In this document: positions 9,342 to 18,920 of the stretch, piece after piece
Numbering within the stretch: the first letter of the stretch is position 1
How the letters are laid out: each line of letters starts with the position of its first letter
Assembly (NCBI GenBank): GCA_002172675.1
Contig: NETF01000037.1
Coordinates: 1 to 64,000 of the forward strand
DNA from: an unicellular cyanobacterium SU3
GTDB lineage: Bacteria; Cyanobacteriota; Cyanobacteriia; Cyanobacteriales; Microcystaceae
Length of the DNA stretch: 64,000 nt
Direction: 5' to 3'
Position numbers and translations under genes: made by a program
Notes under the pieces: model-generated
Databases searched by the model: none
What the model saw: the letters and a program-made list of their open reading frames with translations, nothing else
What the model was told of the DNA's origin: nothing

Positions 9342-10001
9342 TTAAGCGATACTATTTTCAATCGCCCAACGAGCTAACTCAGTGCGGTTATGAAGATTCG
9401 TTTTATTGAGCATATTAGAAACATGACTTTCTATGGTGCGTTGACTGACGCTCAGTTTCTCAGCCACATCTCTGTTAGAGAGTCCTTGAGCGACTAACTG
9501 CACCACTTTTGTTTCTGTTGGGGTCAATTCTACGTTACTGGGAACTTGAATACGGGTGCTATCATCGAGAGAAATATTAGCCTTGTGGCGCATCAAACGA
9601 TTAGCTTGTTTGAGAGAAGACTCCACTTGAGCCACTAACTCCTCTGGTTCAAAGGGCTTTACCATATAAACATCAGCCCCGGTATTGAGTCCTTTTACCC
9701 TATCTTGACTTTGCCCTTTGGCAGAAAGAAACATCACGGGAACCCAACTGGTGCGAGCATCTTGACGCACTTTTTCAATGAGGGAATAACCGTCCATTTC
9801 TGGCATCATAACGTCACAGATAATCATGTCAGGAATCTGTTTAGTTAAGAGTTCGAGTGCTTCTTTGCCATTTTCTGCTGTGGTAACTTCATACCCTTGG
9901 AATTCTAAATAATCTTTTACTAGCAAAACTAGGTTAGGATCATCATCAACTAATAATAAATGCTTATTATCTTTTTGTGAGTTATCTTTTAAGGGTGGCA
10001 T
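9342..10001 (-). CDS. response regulator, receiver + LuxR/NarL-type HTH
   Basis: A 219-residue two-domain regulator. Receiver at about 13-130 with D19-D20, phosphoacceptor D63 (ICDVMMPEMDG), Ser of FLSAKG and Lys of MVKPFEPEEL. LuxR-type DNA-binding domain at about 152-219: LTPTETKVVQLVAQGLSNRDVAEKLSV-type helix-turn-helix with SQRTIESHVSNML as recognition helix. It belongs to the broad group that includes the plastid Ycf29 and cyanobacterial Rre1 proteins, but the receiver N-terminus differs from what I recall of Rre1, so no symbol is given. Kinase partner not in the window. Confidence 0.88.
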   Translation of the reverse strand: MPPLKDNSQKDNKHLLLVDDDPNLVLLVKDYLEFQGYEVTTAENGKEALELLTKQIPDMIICDVMMPEMDGYSLIEKVRQDARTSWVPVMFLSAKGQSQDRVKGLNTGADVYMVKPFEPEELVAQVESSLKQANRLMRHKANISLDDSTRIQVPSNVELTPTETKVVQLVAQGLSNRDVAEKLSVSQRTIESHVSNMLNKTNLHNRTELARWAIENSIA

Positions 10002-10112
10002 CTTGTTTTCTCAGGTAAATTTTGATAAGGATTCTGTGTAGAAGTTATGTTGGCAATTAAGACTATTTTAATGCAATCTTAACCTTGAAGGATTGTTTTA
10101 AGTAACACTTTA

Positions 10113-10631
10113 TTATGTCTTCTGGTCTATTGTCTCATGATCGAGGTCAGGAGATTGAGTTTTAATGGTTTTTAATTGAGGGTTATCCAACGGTTTAGGC
10201 AAAGCATGGGTACAGAAGGCATAGTCTTCAACAATTTTATTGCCAATAAGATGTTCTTGAATAATGCGTTCAATCACTTCAGGGGTTGCCTGACGATACC
10301 AAACACCATCAGGATAAACCACTAGAATTGGCCCGTCTATACAAACTCGCAAACAATTAGCTTTGGTGCGAAAAATACAAGAAGGCTGTGCTTGTGTAAC
10401 TTGGTCAAGTTTAAGTTCTTTGAGACGACGTTTAAGATAGTCCCAAGCTTCTAGACTGGTTGCTTTAGGGCAACATTTGGGTTTAGTTTGGTCTGCACAA
10501 AGAAACAAATGTCTTTGAATTTGAGTAAGTCCCAAGGTTTGAATGGTTTCTGATAAAATATCTTGGGATTCTAATGGAGTTTTAAGGGTGGGTGCTATTT
10601 CTTCTGAAGTATTGACAACGGGTTTGCTCAT
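10113..10631 (-). CDS. thioredoxin-like [2Fe-2S] ferredoxin domain protein
   Basis: A 172-residue protein with a thioredoxin-like ferredoxin domain at about 38-140: [12 protein letters not shown] as first ligand cluster and [26 protein letters not shown] as second. CLRVC and the following [12 protein letters not shown] are the family hallmark (NuoE-like ferredoxins). The N-terminal 35 and C-terminal 30 residues are low-complexity Thr/Glu-rich. A soluble electron carrier is expected. A related but distinct family member is at 62037. Confidence 0.85.
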   Translation of the reverse strand: MSKPVVNTSEEIAPTLKTPLESQDILSETIQTLGLTQIQRHLFLCADQTKPKCCPKATSLEAWDYLKRRLKELKLDQVTQAQPSCIFRTKANCLRVCIDGPILVVYPDGVWYRQATPEVIERIIQEHLIGNKIVEDYAFCTHALPKPLDNPQLKTIKTQSPDLDHETIDQKT

Positions 10632-10854
10632 TTACATTTATTCCAGAAGGATTCATTATCTATTTTAACCTGTAACAATGTTTCTCGGAAGTGGGAAAAT
10701 ACAATTTTTTGAAAAATTTACCCTTATTAAATAAACTACAGTAATATCATTGAGTTTTCTAGTTATTTTGATTTTAGTCTTTCAGTATTTTTACGATTTA
10801 TGCTGAAATATCTTTAAGATAAAAGAGATTGATTATCATAGATGATTAGTTGAT

Positions 10855-11115
10855 TTACCATTTCAAGACTGCAGCATCTGCCCCTTGTTCCCGTCGTATT
10901 TTTCCATCTTTTTCAAACCAGTCAATTACTTGTTGATGGGTTAAGTCTTCTACAGAGACCTCTAAATCTTTAGCAATGATAGTTAATAATCTCAAAGAGG
11001 AAATAGTTAAACGAGTTAAAAATTTTTCTGGGGCAGTTAACAAGGCTTTATCCACATCAGCTGATTCTTCAGGGGTCAAAAATTGAGCAGGAGATTGAGG
11101 TTGATTCATAATCAT
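10855..11115 (-). CDS. small conserved protein, 86 aa, unknown function
   Basis: Soluble, acidic, helical protein beginning MIMNQPQSPAQFLTPEESADVDKALL and ending GADAAVLKW. No cysteine or known motif. The composition and good coding statistics suggest a real gene; I do not recognise a named family. The second Met (codon 3) is an alternative start. It stands alone with AT-rich spacers on both sides. Confidence 0.6.
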   Translation of the reverse strand: MIMNQPQSPAQFLTPEESADVDKALLTAPEKFLTRLTISSLRLLTIIAKDLEVSVEDLTHQQVIDWFEKDGKIRREQGADAAVLKW

Positions 11116-11200
11116 TAATTGTAATTTACTCTAACCTACATATTCTTATGATACAAAATTTTCTCTACCATGAGTAAAGTAGATACAAAAAAATCTTCAA

Positions 11201-11959
11201 TTAAATAGAATAATCAAACATATCGAGATCAACTTTATATTTTTCAAGCATTAAATTAATATCATCTACTGTATAATATTCTTGCCAACTTTTACGATTT
11301 TTCTTACTTTTATTGCTATGGGGTAAACGGTAAGAAATATTCAGCTTTTCACAAATATATTCCCAGTCATTTTCTAGGTTTTCTAACTTACAAACGTAAT
11401 CAACGGCAACTTTCGACTGATTTTGATCTATTAAAAAATCGTACTGTGGAATTATTCCAGGTGCATTAGTAGGGAGAATATTAACTAAAAATTCAGAGAA
11501 GTTGCGACTTTTCTCCAAGATTCTAATTTCTGGCCATTTATGAATTCCTTTTTTTTCAATAATTGGATGTTTTGCGATCCAAGGAAACCTTTTATTATAA
11601 ACAAAAAATATTTTTGTTTTTAACTTTAGATGACTAATAAAATTCCCTCTATTTTTGATTTTTTGTAAATATTCATATAGAGAAACCATTCTATCAAAAG
11701 GATGTCTAACGACAGAAAAACTAAAATAAGAATCCCAAATATCATTGCCGACGACTTTCTGAATATCTGCAACGCAACTATGTTTACTTAAGTTAAATTT
11801 TCGCTTAAAATGAGCTTGTATTTGTTCTCCATATTGTGTACTTCCTAAAATAATATCATTCCATTGAAGTGTCTTACTTAATGCCCGTTCGATACTTGTC
11901 CCAGCACATTTATGAGGATGAACAAATATAAACTTTTTGCTATTAGAAATAAAAGTCAT
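11201..11959 (-). CDS. sulfotransferase family 2 protein
   Basis: A 252-residue protein counted from the ATG at 11959. KFIFVHPHKCAGTSIERAL at its N-terminus is the 5'-phosphosulfate loop of the membrane-type sulfotransferases (chondroitin/dermatan family), and SFSVVRHPFDRMVSLYEYL is the 3'-phosphate-binding motif (R-x-P-x-R-x-S). It would transfer sulfate from PAPS to a glycan. A TTG 81 nt further upstream would add a Phe/Leu/Ile-rich stretch but this looks like AT-rich spacer rather than a real anchor. Strongly AT-rich, possibly acquired. A second unrelated sulfotransferase is at 51787. Confidence 0.8.
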   Translation of the reverse strand: MTFISNSKKFIFVHPHKCAGTSIERALSKTLQWNDIILGSTQYGEQIQAHFKRKFNLSKHSCVADIQKVVGNDIWDSYFSFSVVRHPFDRMVSLYEYLQKIKNRGNFISHLKLKTKIFFVYNKRFPWIAKHPIIEKKGIHKWPEIRILEKSRNFSEFLVNILPTNAPGIIPQYDFLIDQNQSKVAVDYVCKLENLENDWEYICEKLNISYRLPHSNKSKKNRKSWQEYYTVDDINLMLEKYKVDLDMFDYSI

Positions 11960-12050
11960 ATTGATTAATAAAAAAATTAAAAAACAGTATATTATACTAT
12001 GACTAGAATAAGAAAAAGTCAAGAAAATTAATAAAAACAATCAATAATGG

Positions 12051-12710
12051 CTATTTTTTTACTCGAATTAAATACCCACAATTATGTTCACCTTCATTAA
12101 TCCAATGAGTTCGTTCTATAAGACAATCGGGTAAAATTTCGGCAAACATTTCTAGTTCATGACCGCATACTGTTGGGTAAGACTCCGCTACTTCAGAAAT
12201 AGCACAATGGTGTTCAGCCAGGAGATAACCCTCCTCTTGCCCATTTAAACCATTTTTTTCATTAGCCCTATGGAGTTCAGCCATATAACCCTCTTCCTGG
12301 CGCAGTTTAACTAACCTTTCTACTCTTTCTTTTAGAGAACCTTTGCCGACACGCTGTCGATAATCATCTGCTTTGCGTTGCCATTGTTTGCGTAATACCT
12401 CTTTTACTTGGCTTTCTCCCATTGTCTCCGTTAAGGTATCTAAAAAAGACACCGCAAACTCTCCATATTGATTAGGGAAGCGATCGCGGCCCTGTTTACT
12501 GAGAGAATACATATATTGGGGTCGTCCTAACCCTCCTTGTAAGAGATGATGTTCGAGTAACCCTTCGGCTTCGAGGTCTTTTAAATGACGACGGGTGGCT
12601 TGAGGGGTGATGGTAAGAGATTCAGCGAGTTCGGCGGCGGTAGCTTGACCCTGTTTAAGTAGATACTGCAAAATGTCTTCTTTTGTCGAAGGAGGCTGTA
12701 TAGTAGTCAT
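12051..12710 (-). CDS. sufR: SufR, Fe-S-sensing repressor of the suf operon
   Basis: A 219-residue DeoR-type winged-helix protein. HTH at about 8-60 (KEDILQYLLKQGQATAAELAESL, then TPQATRRHLKDLEAEGLL). The C-terminal domain carries the cysteines used to hold a [4Fe-4S] cluster in SufR: EHHC, YPTVCGHE, LPDCLIE and EHNCGYL. With the cluster bound it represses sufB; cluster loss relieves repression. It is divergent from sufB, 282 nt apart, with a matching operator between. This arrangement is the standard cyanobacterial one. Confidence 0.95.
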   Translation of the reverse strand: MTTIQPPSTKEDILQYLLKQGQATAAELAESLTITPQATRRHLKDLEAEGLLEHHLLQGGLGRPQYMYSLSKQGRDRFPNQYGEFAVSFLDTLTETMGESQVKEVLRKQWQRKADDYRQRVGKGSLKERVERLVKLRQEEGYMAELHRANEKNGLNGQEEGYLLAEHHCAISEVAESYPTVCGHELEMFAEILPDCLIERTHWINEGEHNCGYLIRVKK

Positions 12711-12800
12711 TTTTAAAGCTTAGAAGTCAGATATATAAGAAATGTAACGATCGCAGTTTAGAAAAGGTTACACAGAAATTTTAGGGGAATGTGACTTTGA

Positions 12801-12814
12801 CAACAATTGAGTTG
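12801..12814. promoter_or_regulatory. SufR operator
   Basis: CAAC-AATTGA-GTTG, an exact match to the known cyanobacterial SufR site CAAC-N6-GTTG, extended by one more base pair on each side (A at 12800, T at 12815). It overlaps the -35 region of the sufB promoter, so binding should block transcription. Confidence 0.8.
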
Positions 12815-12836
12815 TTAATCTATTGTAAGCTATAAT
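12807..12836 (+). promoter_or_regulatory. predicted sufB promoter
   Basis: TTGAGT (12807-12812), 18 nt spacer, TATAAT (12831-12836): near-consensus sigma70-type elements, leaving a 5' leader of about 150 nt before the sufB ATG. Confidence 0.6.
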
Positions 12837-12992
12837 AAAGAAACATAAATGTTGTTTTATTAATCTCTACTCTAGAGACATGGGCTTTGTGGGGTAAATG
12901 ACTCATTCCCTGCTAAACCACCATCCTTGAAATGATAAGACTCTCCAGTATTAGGGAGAGACATTGAACTAAAACGGAGAACACAAAATCTA

Positions 12993-14435
12993 ATGAGTGC
13001 AACCACCGTCAAAAACCTAGTCAACCAACCCTATAAATATGGCTTTGTTACTGACATTGAAGCTGATACCATTCCTCGTGGTTTAAATGAAGATGTTATT
13101 CGTCTTATTTCGGCCAAAAAGAACGAACCCGACTTTATGCTGGAGTTTCGTCTCAAAGCTTATCAGCAATGGCTAAAAATGACCGAACCCACCTGGCCCC
13201 ATGTCAATTATCCAAAAATTGATTACCAAAATATCATCTATTATTCTGCGCCAAAACAGAAGAAGGAAAAACTAAAAAATTTAGACGAAGTTGACCCTGC
13301 TTTACTAGAAACCTTTGAAAAGTTAGGCATTCCTTTATCTGAACAAAAAAGACTTAGTAATGTAGCGGTAGATGCTATTTTTGATAGTGTATCTGTAGGG
13401 ACAACTTATAAAGAGAAATTAGCAGAAGATGGAGTTATTTTCTGTTCTATTTCTGAAGCATTAGAAGAACATCCTGAGTTAGTTAAAAAGTATCTCGGTA
13501 GTGTTGTTCCTGTGGGGGATAATTTCTTTGCTGCATTAAACGCTGCGGTATTTAGTGATGGTTCTTTTGTGTTTATTCCCAAAGGGGTAAAATGTCCCAT
13601 GGAACTGTCTACTTATTTTCGTATTAATACAGGAGATACGGGACAATTTGAACGTACTTTAATCGTGGCAGAAGAAGGAGCATCTGTCAGCTATTTAGAA
13701 GGCTGTACCGCACCCATGTATGATAGTAATCAACTTCATGCTGCGGTAGTAGAATTAGTCGCTTTAGACAATGCAGATATTAAATATTCTACGGTACAAA
13801 ATTGGTACGCTGGTGACGAAAACGGTAAGGGCGGAATTTACAATTTTGTGACCAAAAGAGGACTCTGTAAAGGGGTTAATTCTAAGATTTCTTGGACTCA
13901 AGTAGAAACCGGTTCTGCTATTACTTGGAAGTATCCCAGTTGTGTGTTAGTGGGAGATAATTCGGTTGGTGAATTTTACTCTATTGCTTTAACGAATAAT
14001 AAGCAACAAGCTGATACGGGAACCAAGATGATTCATATTGGAAAAAATACCCGAAGTACCATTATTTCTAAAGGTATTTCTGCCGGAAACTCCAAGAATA
14101 GTTATCGGGGTTTAGTGCAGATGGGACCCAAAGCAAAAGGGGCGAGAAATTACTCTCAATGTGATTCGATGTTAATTGGAGATAATGCAGAAGCTAATAC
14201 ATTTCCTTACATCCAGGTTGATAATAATACAGCAAAAGTTGAACACGAAGCTTCTACTTCTAAGATAGGCGAAGACCAACTTTTCTATTTTGCTCAACGG
14301 GGTATTTCTGAAGAAGATGCTATCTCTATGTTAGTTAGTGGTTTCTGTCAAGATGTTTTGAGTGAGTTGCCGATGGAGTTTGCGTCTGAAGCTGATAAAC
14401 TATTGAGTTTGAAATTAGAAGGAACTGTCGGATAG
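12993..14435 (+). CDS. sufB: SufB, Fe-S cluster scaffold subunit
   Basis: A 480-residue SufB of normal length, part of the cytoplasmic SufBCD scaffold on which Fe-S clusters are built. Recognisable segments: [64 protein letters not shown] and the C-terminal [26 protein letters not shown]. The conserved Cys of SYLEGCTAP and the C-terminal FC are present. Transcribed from the SufR-controlled promoter; sufC follows after 86 nt that hold a heptamer-repeat cluster. Confidence 0.96.
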   Translation: MSATTVKNLVNQPYKYGFVTDIEADTIPRGLNEDVIRLISAKKNEPDFMLEFRLKAYQQWLKMTEPTWPHVNYPKIDYQNIIYYSAPKQKKEKLKNLDEVDPALLETFEKLGIPLSEQKRLSNVAVDAIFDSVSVGTTYKEKLAEDGVIFCSISEALEEHPELVKKYLGSVVPVGDNFFAALNAAVFSDGSFVFIPKGVKCPMELSTYFRINTGDTGQFERTLIVAEEGASVSYLEGCTAPMYDSNQLHAAVVELVALDNADIKYSTVQNWYAGDENGKGGIYNFVTKRGLCKGVNSKISWTQVETGSAITWKYPSCVLVGDNSVGEFYSIALTNNKQQADTGTKMIHIGKNTRSTIISKGISAGNSKNSYRGLVQMGPKAKGARNYSQCDSMLIGDNAEANTFPYIQVDNNTAKVEHEASTSKIGEDQLFYFAQRGISEEDAISMLVSGFCQDVLSELPMEFASEADKLLSLKLEGTVG

Positions 14436-14446
14436 ATAGTTATTAA

Positions 14447-14474
14447 TTATCAGTTATTAGTCATCAGTTTTCAA
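14447..14474. repeat. heptamer repeat cluster inside the suf operon
   Basis: Four 7 bp units TTATCAG, TTATTAG, TCATCAG, TTTTCAA between sufB and sufC; STRR-type intergenic repeat. Confidence 0.55.
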
Positions 14475-14521
14475 AGATTGATGGCTTCTATTTACCAACA
14501 ATTAAACAATTAATTAGAACA

Positions 14522-15292
14522 ATGAGTGAAGTTATCTTATCTGTTAAAAATTTGACCGCTAATGTAGAGGGAACTCCAATTTTAAAAGGAGTTAACTTAG
14601 AGATAAAAGCAGGTGAAGTTCACGCTATTATGGGCAGAAATGGCTCAGGAAAAAGCACTTTATCTAAGGTTTTAGCTGGACATCCTGATTATGAAATAAC
14701 AGGGGGTGAAGTGCTTTATAAAGGGGAGGATATCTTAGAAAAAAGCCCCGATGAACGAGCATTAGAAGGCATATTTTTAGCTTTTCAATATCCTTTAGAA
14801 ATTCCTGGGGTTAGTAATTTAGATTTTTTGAGAGTTGCGTATAATACCCGTCGCAAAAATTTGGGATTAGAGGAAATTGATACTTTTGATTTTGAAGATT
14901 TGGTCGAGGAAAAGTTAGAAGTTGTCAAGATGAATGCTGCTTTTCTAGACAGAAGTTTAAATGAGGGGTTTTCTGGAGGTGAGAAAAAGCGTAATGAAAT
15001 CCTACAAATGGCTTTATTAGAACCTAAGTTAGGGATTTTGGATGAGATTGATTCAGGGTTAGATATTGATGCTTTAAAAATAGTTGCTAATGGGGTTAAT
15101 CAGTTAGCTACTCCCGATAATGCTTTCTTATTAATTACTCATTATCAACGGTTATTAAACTATATTGAACCTCATCATGTTCATGTGATGTATGATGGTC
15201 AAATTGTTACCAGTGGGGGTAAAGAATTAGCCCTAGAATTAGAAGAGTCAGGGTATGATTTTATTGAGGAGAAATTACTCGCGCAAGCGTAA
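14522..15292 (+). CDS. sufC: SufC, ATPase subunit of the Suf Fe-S assembly complex
   Basis: A 256-residue ABC-type ATPase. Walker [10 protein letters not shown] (about 39-47), Q-loop [12 protein letters not shown], signature [11 protein letters not shown], Walker [13 protein letters not shown] and the H-loop LITHYQR are all present, with the SufC-typical [18 protein letters not shown]. It forms the SufBCD scaffold with SufB. Usually sufD and sufS follow in cyanobacteria; here the next gene is ndk after 285 nt and neither appears anywhere in the window. Confidence 0.96.
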   Translation: MSEVILSVKNLTANVEGTPILKGVNLEIKAGEVHAIMGRNGSGKSTLSKVLAGHPDYEITGGEVLYKGEDILEKSPDERALEGIFLAFQYPLEIPGVSNLDFLRVAYNTRRKNLGLEEIDTFDFEDLVEEKLEVVKMNAAFLDRSLNEGFSGGEKKRNEILQMALLEPKLGILDEIDSGLDIDALKIVANGVNQLATPDNAFLLITHYQRLLNYIEPHHVHVMYDGQIVTSGGKELALELEESGYDFIEEKLLAQA

Positions 15293-15577
15293 ATCATAAG
15301 GTGTTTCTAGGGGTTAAGTTATATTTTGCTCCTAGATAATTTTATCAATAATAATAAGAGTAAAAATGAAAAATTATTAATAAAATATACATTTATATTT
15401 ACTAATTTAAAATATTTAGGGATAATAGTCATTTATTATTCCATCTAAAAATACTTGCATTTTTTGCAATTTTATGATTAAACTTTGAAAAGTTGATTAT
15501 CTTCATGATAAAACTTGTTCAGCTAACCCGAATTAGTCGTAAACTATATAATTGAAACAATCGGAAGGAGTTGGCGC

Positions 15578-16027
15578 GTGGAACGCACATTTATCATGAT
15601 TAAACCCGATGGGGTACAACGGAGACTGGTGGGTGAAGTCATTGGTCGTTTTGAAGCCAAAGGGTTTACCCTAGTGGGACTAAAATTAATGTCAGTGTCC
15701 AAAGAATTGGCCGAAGAACATTATGATGTCCATAAAGAACGTCCTTTCTTTGGTAGTTTAGTGGAGTTTATCTGTTCTTCCCCTGTTGTAGCAATGGTAT
15801 GGGAAGGAGAAGGTGTGGTCGCTTCTGCAAGGAAACTTATTGGCGCAACTAACCCCTTATCAGCCGAACCTGGAACCATTCGGGGGGATTTTGGCGTTAG
15901 TGTGGGACGGAACTTGATTCATGGTTCTGATGCCATTGAAACCGCCCAACGGGAGATTAGTCTCTGGTTTAATGACAAAGAGTTAAGCAGTTGGAACCCC
16001 ACGGTAAAAACCTGGTTATACGAATAG
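15578..16027 (+). CDS. ndk: nucleoside diphosphate kinase
   Basis: A 149-residue Ndk exchanging the gamma-phosphate between nucleoside di- and triphosphates in the cytoplasm. [14 protein letters not shown] at the start, [23 protein letters not shown] in the middle and the active-site His in [19 protein letters not shown] are all intact. GTG start at 15578, set by a strong GGAAGGAG site 8 nt upstream. Terminated by a hairpin before the convergent diguanylate cyclase gene. Confidence 0.96.
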   Translation: MERTFIMIKPDGVQRRLVGEVIGRFEAKGFTLVGLKLMSVSKELAEEHYDVHKERPFFGSLVEFICSSPVVAMVWEGEGVVASARKLIGATNPLSAEPGTIRGDFGVSVGRNLIHGSDAIETAQREISLWFNDKELSSWNPTVKTWLYE

Positions 16028-16040
16028 ATTTTCATGATAG

Positions 16041-16075
16041 CCCTTTTACTAGAGCCTTTTCTCTTTGTAAAAGGG
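16041..16075. terminator. bidirectional terminator between ndk and the GGDEF gene
   Basis: CCCTTTTAC (16041-16049) pairs with GTAAAAGGG (16067-16075), 17 nt loop; arms extend by ATAG/TAGCTTAT partly. Lies between two convergent genes. Confidence 0.65.
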
Positions 16076-16095
16076 TAGCTTATTATCAAACAATT

Positions 16096-17583
16096 TTAAG
16101 AAGAATTAACCCAATAACAAATACAATTACGTCCATTTTCTTTGGCTTCATAAAGAGCATCATCAGCTTCTTTGATTAATTCTTTATATTGCTCTATTTG
16201 TTCAGGAATCTTACAACTTACACCCATACTCAGGGTAACATGGTCACTAACTAGGGAATTTTCGTGGGAAATATTCATCGTTTCAATGGCGTTTCTAATC
16301 ATTTCTGCTAATGTTAATGCTCCCTTCAAATTAGTATTTGGTAAAAGAATAACAAATTCTTCTCCTCCGTATCTAGCCACTACATCAGAAGGACGTTTAA
16401 CTTGTCTTTTGATTTCTTGAGCTACTTTTTGTAAACAACTATCACCTCCTAAATGACCATAGGTTTCGTTATAAATTTTAAAGTAATCTATGTCACAAAG
16501 AATAAGGGAAATTTTTGACTTTTCTCGTCTTCCTCTTTGCCATTCTCGCTGTAAAGATTCATCAAAATAACGACGATTAAAAATCTGGGTTAAGCCATCT
16601 AAATTAACTAATGCTTTTAATTTTTTTAAGGCTTGCTGTAATTCTATTGTTCTCTGTTCAACTCGTTGTTCTAAGGTTTTATGAGCTTTTTTTAATTCTG
16701 TAATATATTCATCAATCCACTGAATTAATTGATTGATAGAAGCCGCTAATTTTCCTACTTCATCTTGAGTAGTTACTGGGGCTTGTAATTGAAAGTTTGA
16801 TTCTTGGATGACTCGCTGGGAAATATGAGTTAATTTTTCTAGAGGATAAGCAATTATTTTACCAGTATATATAGCAGAAATAGTAGAAATAATTAAAGAA
16901 ATAATAATACTACTAAATATTATTTTTATCCTTAACAAATTGGCTTGTATCATTTCTCTCTCAGCATTTTTTTTATTCTTTTGAGCGGAATCAATTATTA
17001 AGGACAAAGCCTCTGACAACTTTTCAAATTGAATTTCAAAATTTTGCATTTCTTGACTTTTGATAAGTTCAATAACTATATCTTGATTATTTAATTTATT
17101 TAATTGAATATCATTATTAGAAATAGGCGTAATTTTTTGCCAAAGAGATTGAATACTTTTTTCGTATCTATCTAAATAATATCTGTATTTTGAAGCTATT
17201 TGCTCTATTCTTTTATTATCTAAATCATTATCATTATACAAAAAATTATTTATTTCTGATAAAGTATAATTAATTTTTTGATTATTTAAAATAAATTTAT
17301 TTATTTCGTACTCATACCAAATAGAATCATCAACAACAACAATTAAGGTTTTAGGATGGGAGCGAATTTGCAAAATATGATTACGAAGTTGAGACAACAA
17401 AAGAGTTTTTTGATTGGCTAACTGTAACTGACGATAAGCTTTTTTTTCATAATAATCTCCCAAAGCAAGTCCTGAAATAATACCTAAAATCAAAATAGTA
17501 ATGATAATGATATAACCATATCCTATTTTATGGCCAATTTTACTATGGCTTAATATTCTTTTTAATTGGTTAGTAATAAACAT
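16096..17583 (-). CDS. membrane diguanylate cyclase (HAMP-GGDEF)
   Basis: A 495-residue sensor making cyclic di-GMP. TM1 at about 19-44, an Asn/Ile-rich periplasmic domain (about 45-215), TM2 at about 218-240, HAMP at about 240-295, a coiled coil (KKAHKTLEQRVEQRTIELQQ) and a GGDEF domain at about 325-495. The active loop reads RYGGEEF, and RPSD five residues before it is the RxxD product-inhibition site, so the enzyme should be active and feedback-controlled. Divergent from a PhnD-type binding lipoprotein, a pairing that suggests the sensed ligand may be delivered by that protein (inference). Confidence 0.9.
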   Translation of the reverse strand: MFITNQLKRILSHSKIGHKIGYGYIIIITILILGIISGLALGDYYEKKAYRQLQLANQKTLLLSQLRNHILQIRSHPKTLIVVVDDSIWYEYEINKFILNNQKINYTLSEINNFLYNDNDLDNKRIEQIASKYRYYLDRYEKSIQSLWQKITPISNNDIQLNKLNNQDIVIELIKSQEMQNFEIQFEKLSEALSLIIDSAQKNKKNAEREMIQANLLRIKIIFSSIIISLIISTISAIYTGKIIAYPLEKLTHISQRVIQESNFQLQAPVTTQDEVGKLAASINQLIQWIDEYITELKKAHKTLEQRVEQRTIELQQALKKLKALVNLDGLTQIFNRRYFDESLQREWQRGRREKSKISLILCDIDYFKIYNETYGHLGGDSCLQKVAQEIKRQVKRPSDVVARYGGEEFVILLPNTNLKGALTLAEMIRNAIETMNISHENSLVSDHVTLSMGVSCKIPEQIEQYKELIKEADDALYEAKENGRNCICYWVNSS

Positions 17584-17937
17584 AAAAATAGTTTTTCACA
17601 ATAGATTGACTGATGACAATCAATTTAATCTTAAAGATAACCATAAAAATTGATATCAAACAATACACAATTAGTATTTTCATATACTAAAATTGTAAAA
17701 TATTGGTCAAGGTAATAACTAAATTTTACTAATATAAATCAAAAAACGATGACACACAGTTCTATCATTATTATATAACTAGAATCGGTTTAATTTAAAA
17801 GAAGATTATTGATCAATTAAAATTTGATTAGATGCTTGGTTGTCATCTATCATAGGTAAGATGATAAATTATGTACAAATATAAAAGTATAGAGAAAAAT
17901 CTATAGATATAAATTTTTAACGGACTTCTTACTCAGT
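17584..17937. other. divergent promoter region, no gene seen
   Basis: 354 bp of very AT-rich DNA between the diguanylate cyclase (minus) and the PhnD-like gene (plus). It must hold both promoters; TATAAATTTTTAACGGA near 17906-17922 is a candidate for the plus side. No hairpin or frame stands out. Confidence 0.5.
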
Positions 17938-18912
17938 ATGAAAGCTTATGCTATCAAGCTTATAAACTTAATACTTGAAAAAATGTTATCTGACTTTAAT
18001 CATTTCCATAGTATCAAAAGACGAAACTTATTAATTTACGGTTTATTGTTTGTGACAGGTTGTATGTCCAAACAAAAATTAAATCGAACTCCTATCATTT
18101 CTTCTACTCCCATTCTTCCTAAAACTTTACGTCTGGCTGTGACGGATGCAGTAGCAGTAGGAGAATTAGAAGAAAAATATGAACCCTTTAGACAAGCTTT
18201 GAGTCAAGTTTTAGGGACTTCTATTGAGTTTTTTCCAGTTAACAATTATTTTAAAGCAGCAGCCGCCTTAAACACCCATCAAGTAGACTTAGTTTGGGCT
18301 GGTCCTTCTGAATATGTTGTTATTCAAGCAAGAAGTAATGCAGTTCCTATGATTGGTGTAAAACGAGTTAATTATTATACAGTTATAGTAATTCGTAAAG
18401 ACAGTGGAATCACATCATTAAGAGACTTAAAAGGAAAAACAATCGATTTTGAACATAATGGTTCGACTAGCACTCATATAGGAGGTATAAAACTACTAAT
18501 AGATGCTGGTTTAAACCCTCAAACTGATTTTAAATCTATCATGTCTGAAGATGATAGTTTAATGCCTTTAATTAAAAATAGGGCAGATGCTTGTTCTAGA
18601 AATCCTTATCGTTATCAAGCAGCATTAGAAAAAGATGATTTATCAAAAGCTAATTTTCCTATTATTGCGACAGGAGAACCTTTACCTAATGATGTTTTGA
18701 TTATGGGTAGCCATATTAAATTAGAAGTTATTAATTATATTAAAGAATTAATGCTAGAAAATCAAAATAAGCTGATAGAAGCTATTTTATCCGTTGAAGC
18801 TTTATACAATAAATTCCAAGGCTCAAGTTTAGTCTCTGCAAAAGATGAGGATTACAATATAATTCGTGATGTTTATAGAGCAATGGGACAAGGAAAATTT
18901 TTATCGATATAA
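17938..18912 (+). CDS. PhnD-like phosphate/phosphonate-type binding lipoprotein
   Basis: A 324-residue periplasmic binding protein. A hydrophobic run (LLIYGLLFVTGC, lipobox Cys at about residue 42) is preceded by KRRN, so it is a lipid-anchored protein. The body is the PhnD fold: LRLAVTDAVAVGELEEKYEPF, YFKAAAALNTHQVDLVWAGPSEYVV, and ITSLRDLKGKTIDFEHNGSTSTH. The true start may be the ATG at 17983, giving a more usual signal length. No ABC permease or ATPase follows, so it is an orphan binding protein, probably serving the adjacent diguanylate cyclase. Confidence 0.82.
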   Translation: MKAYAIKLINLILEKMLSDFNHFHSIKRRNLLIYGLLFVTGCMSKQKLNRTPIISSTPILPKTLRLAVTDAVAVGELEEKYEPFRQALSQVLGTSIEFFPVNNYFKAAAALNTHQVDLVWAGPSEYVVIQARSNAVPMIGVKRVNYYTVIVIRKDSGITSLRDLKGKTIDFEHNGSTSTHIGGIKLLIDAGLNPQTDFKSIMSEDDSLMPLIKNRADACSRNPYRYQAALEKDDLSKANFPIIATGEPLPNDVLIMGSHIKLEVINYIKELMLENQNKLIEAILSVEALYNKFQGSSLVSAKDEDYNIIRDVYRAMGQGKFLSI

Positions 18913-18920
18913 ACTTAAGT

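Noticed and set aside
9342..10001. Calling the LuxR-type regulator Rre1/Ycf29
   Set aside because: Architecture fits but the receiver start differs from the Rre1 sequence I recall; left unnamed.
11960..12040. N-terminal extension of the sulfotransferase as a membrane anchor
   Set aside because: TTG start, AT-rich spacer composition, and the ATG at 11959 puts the PAPS loop at the usual distance from the start.
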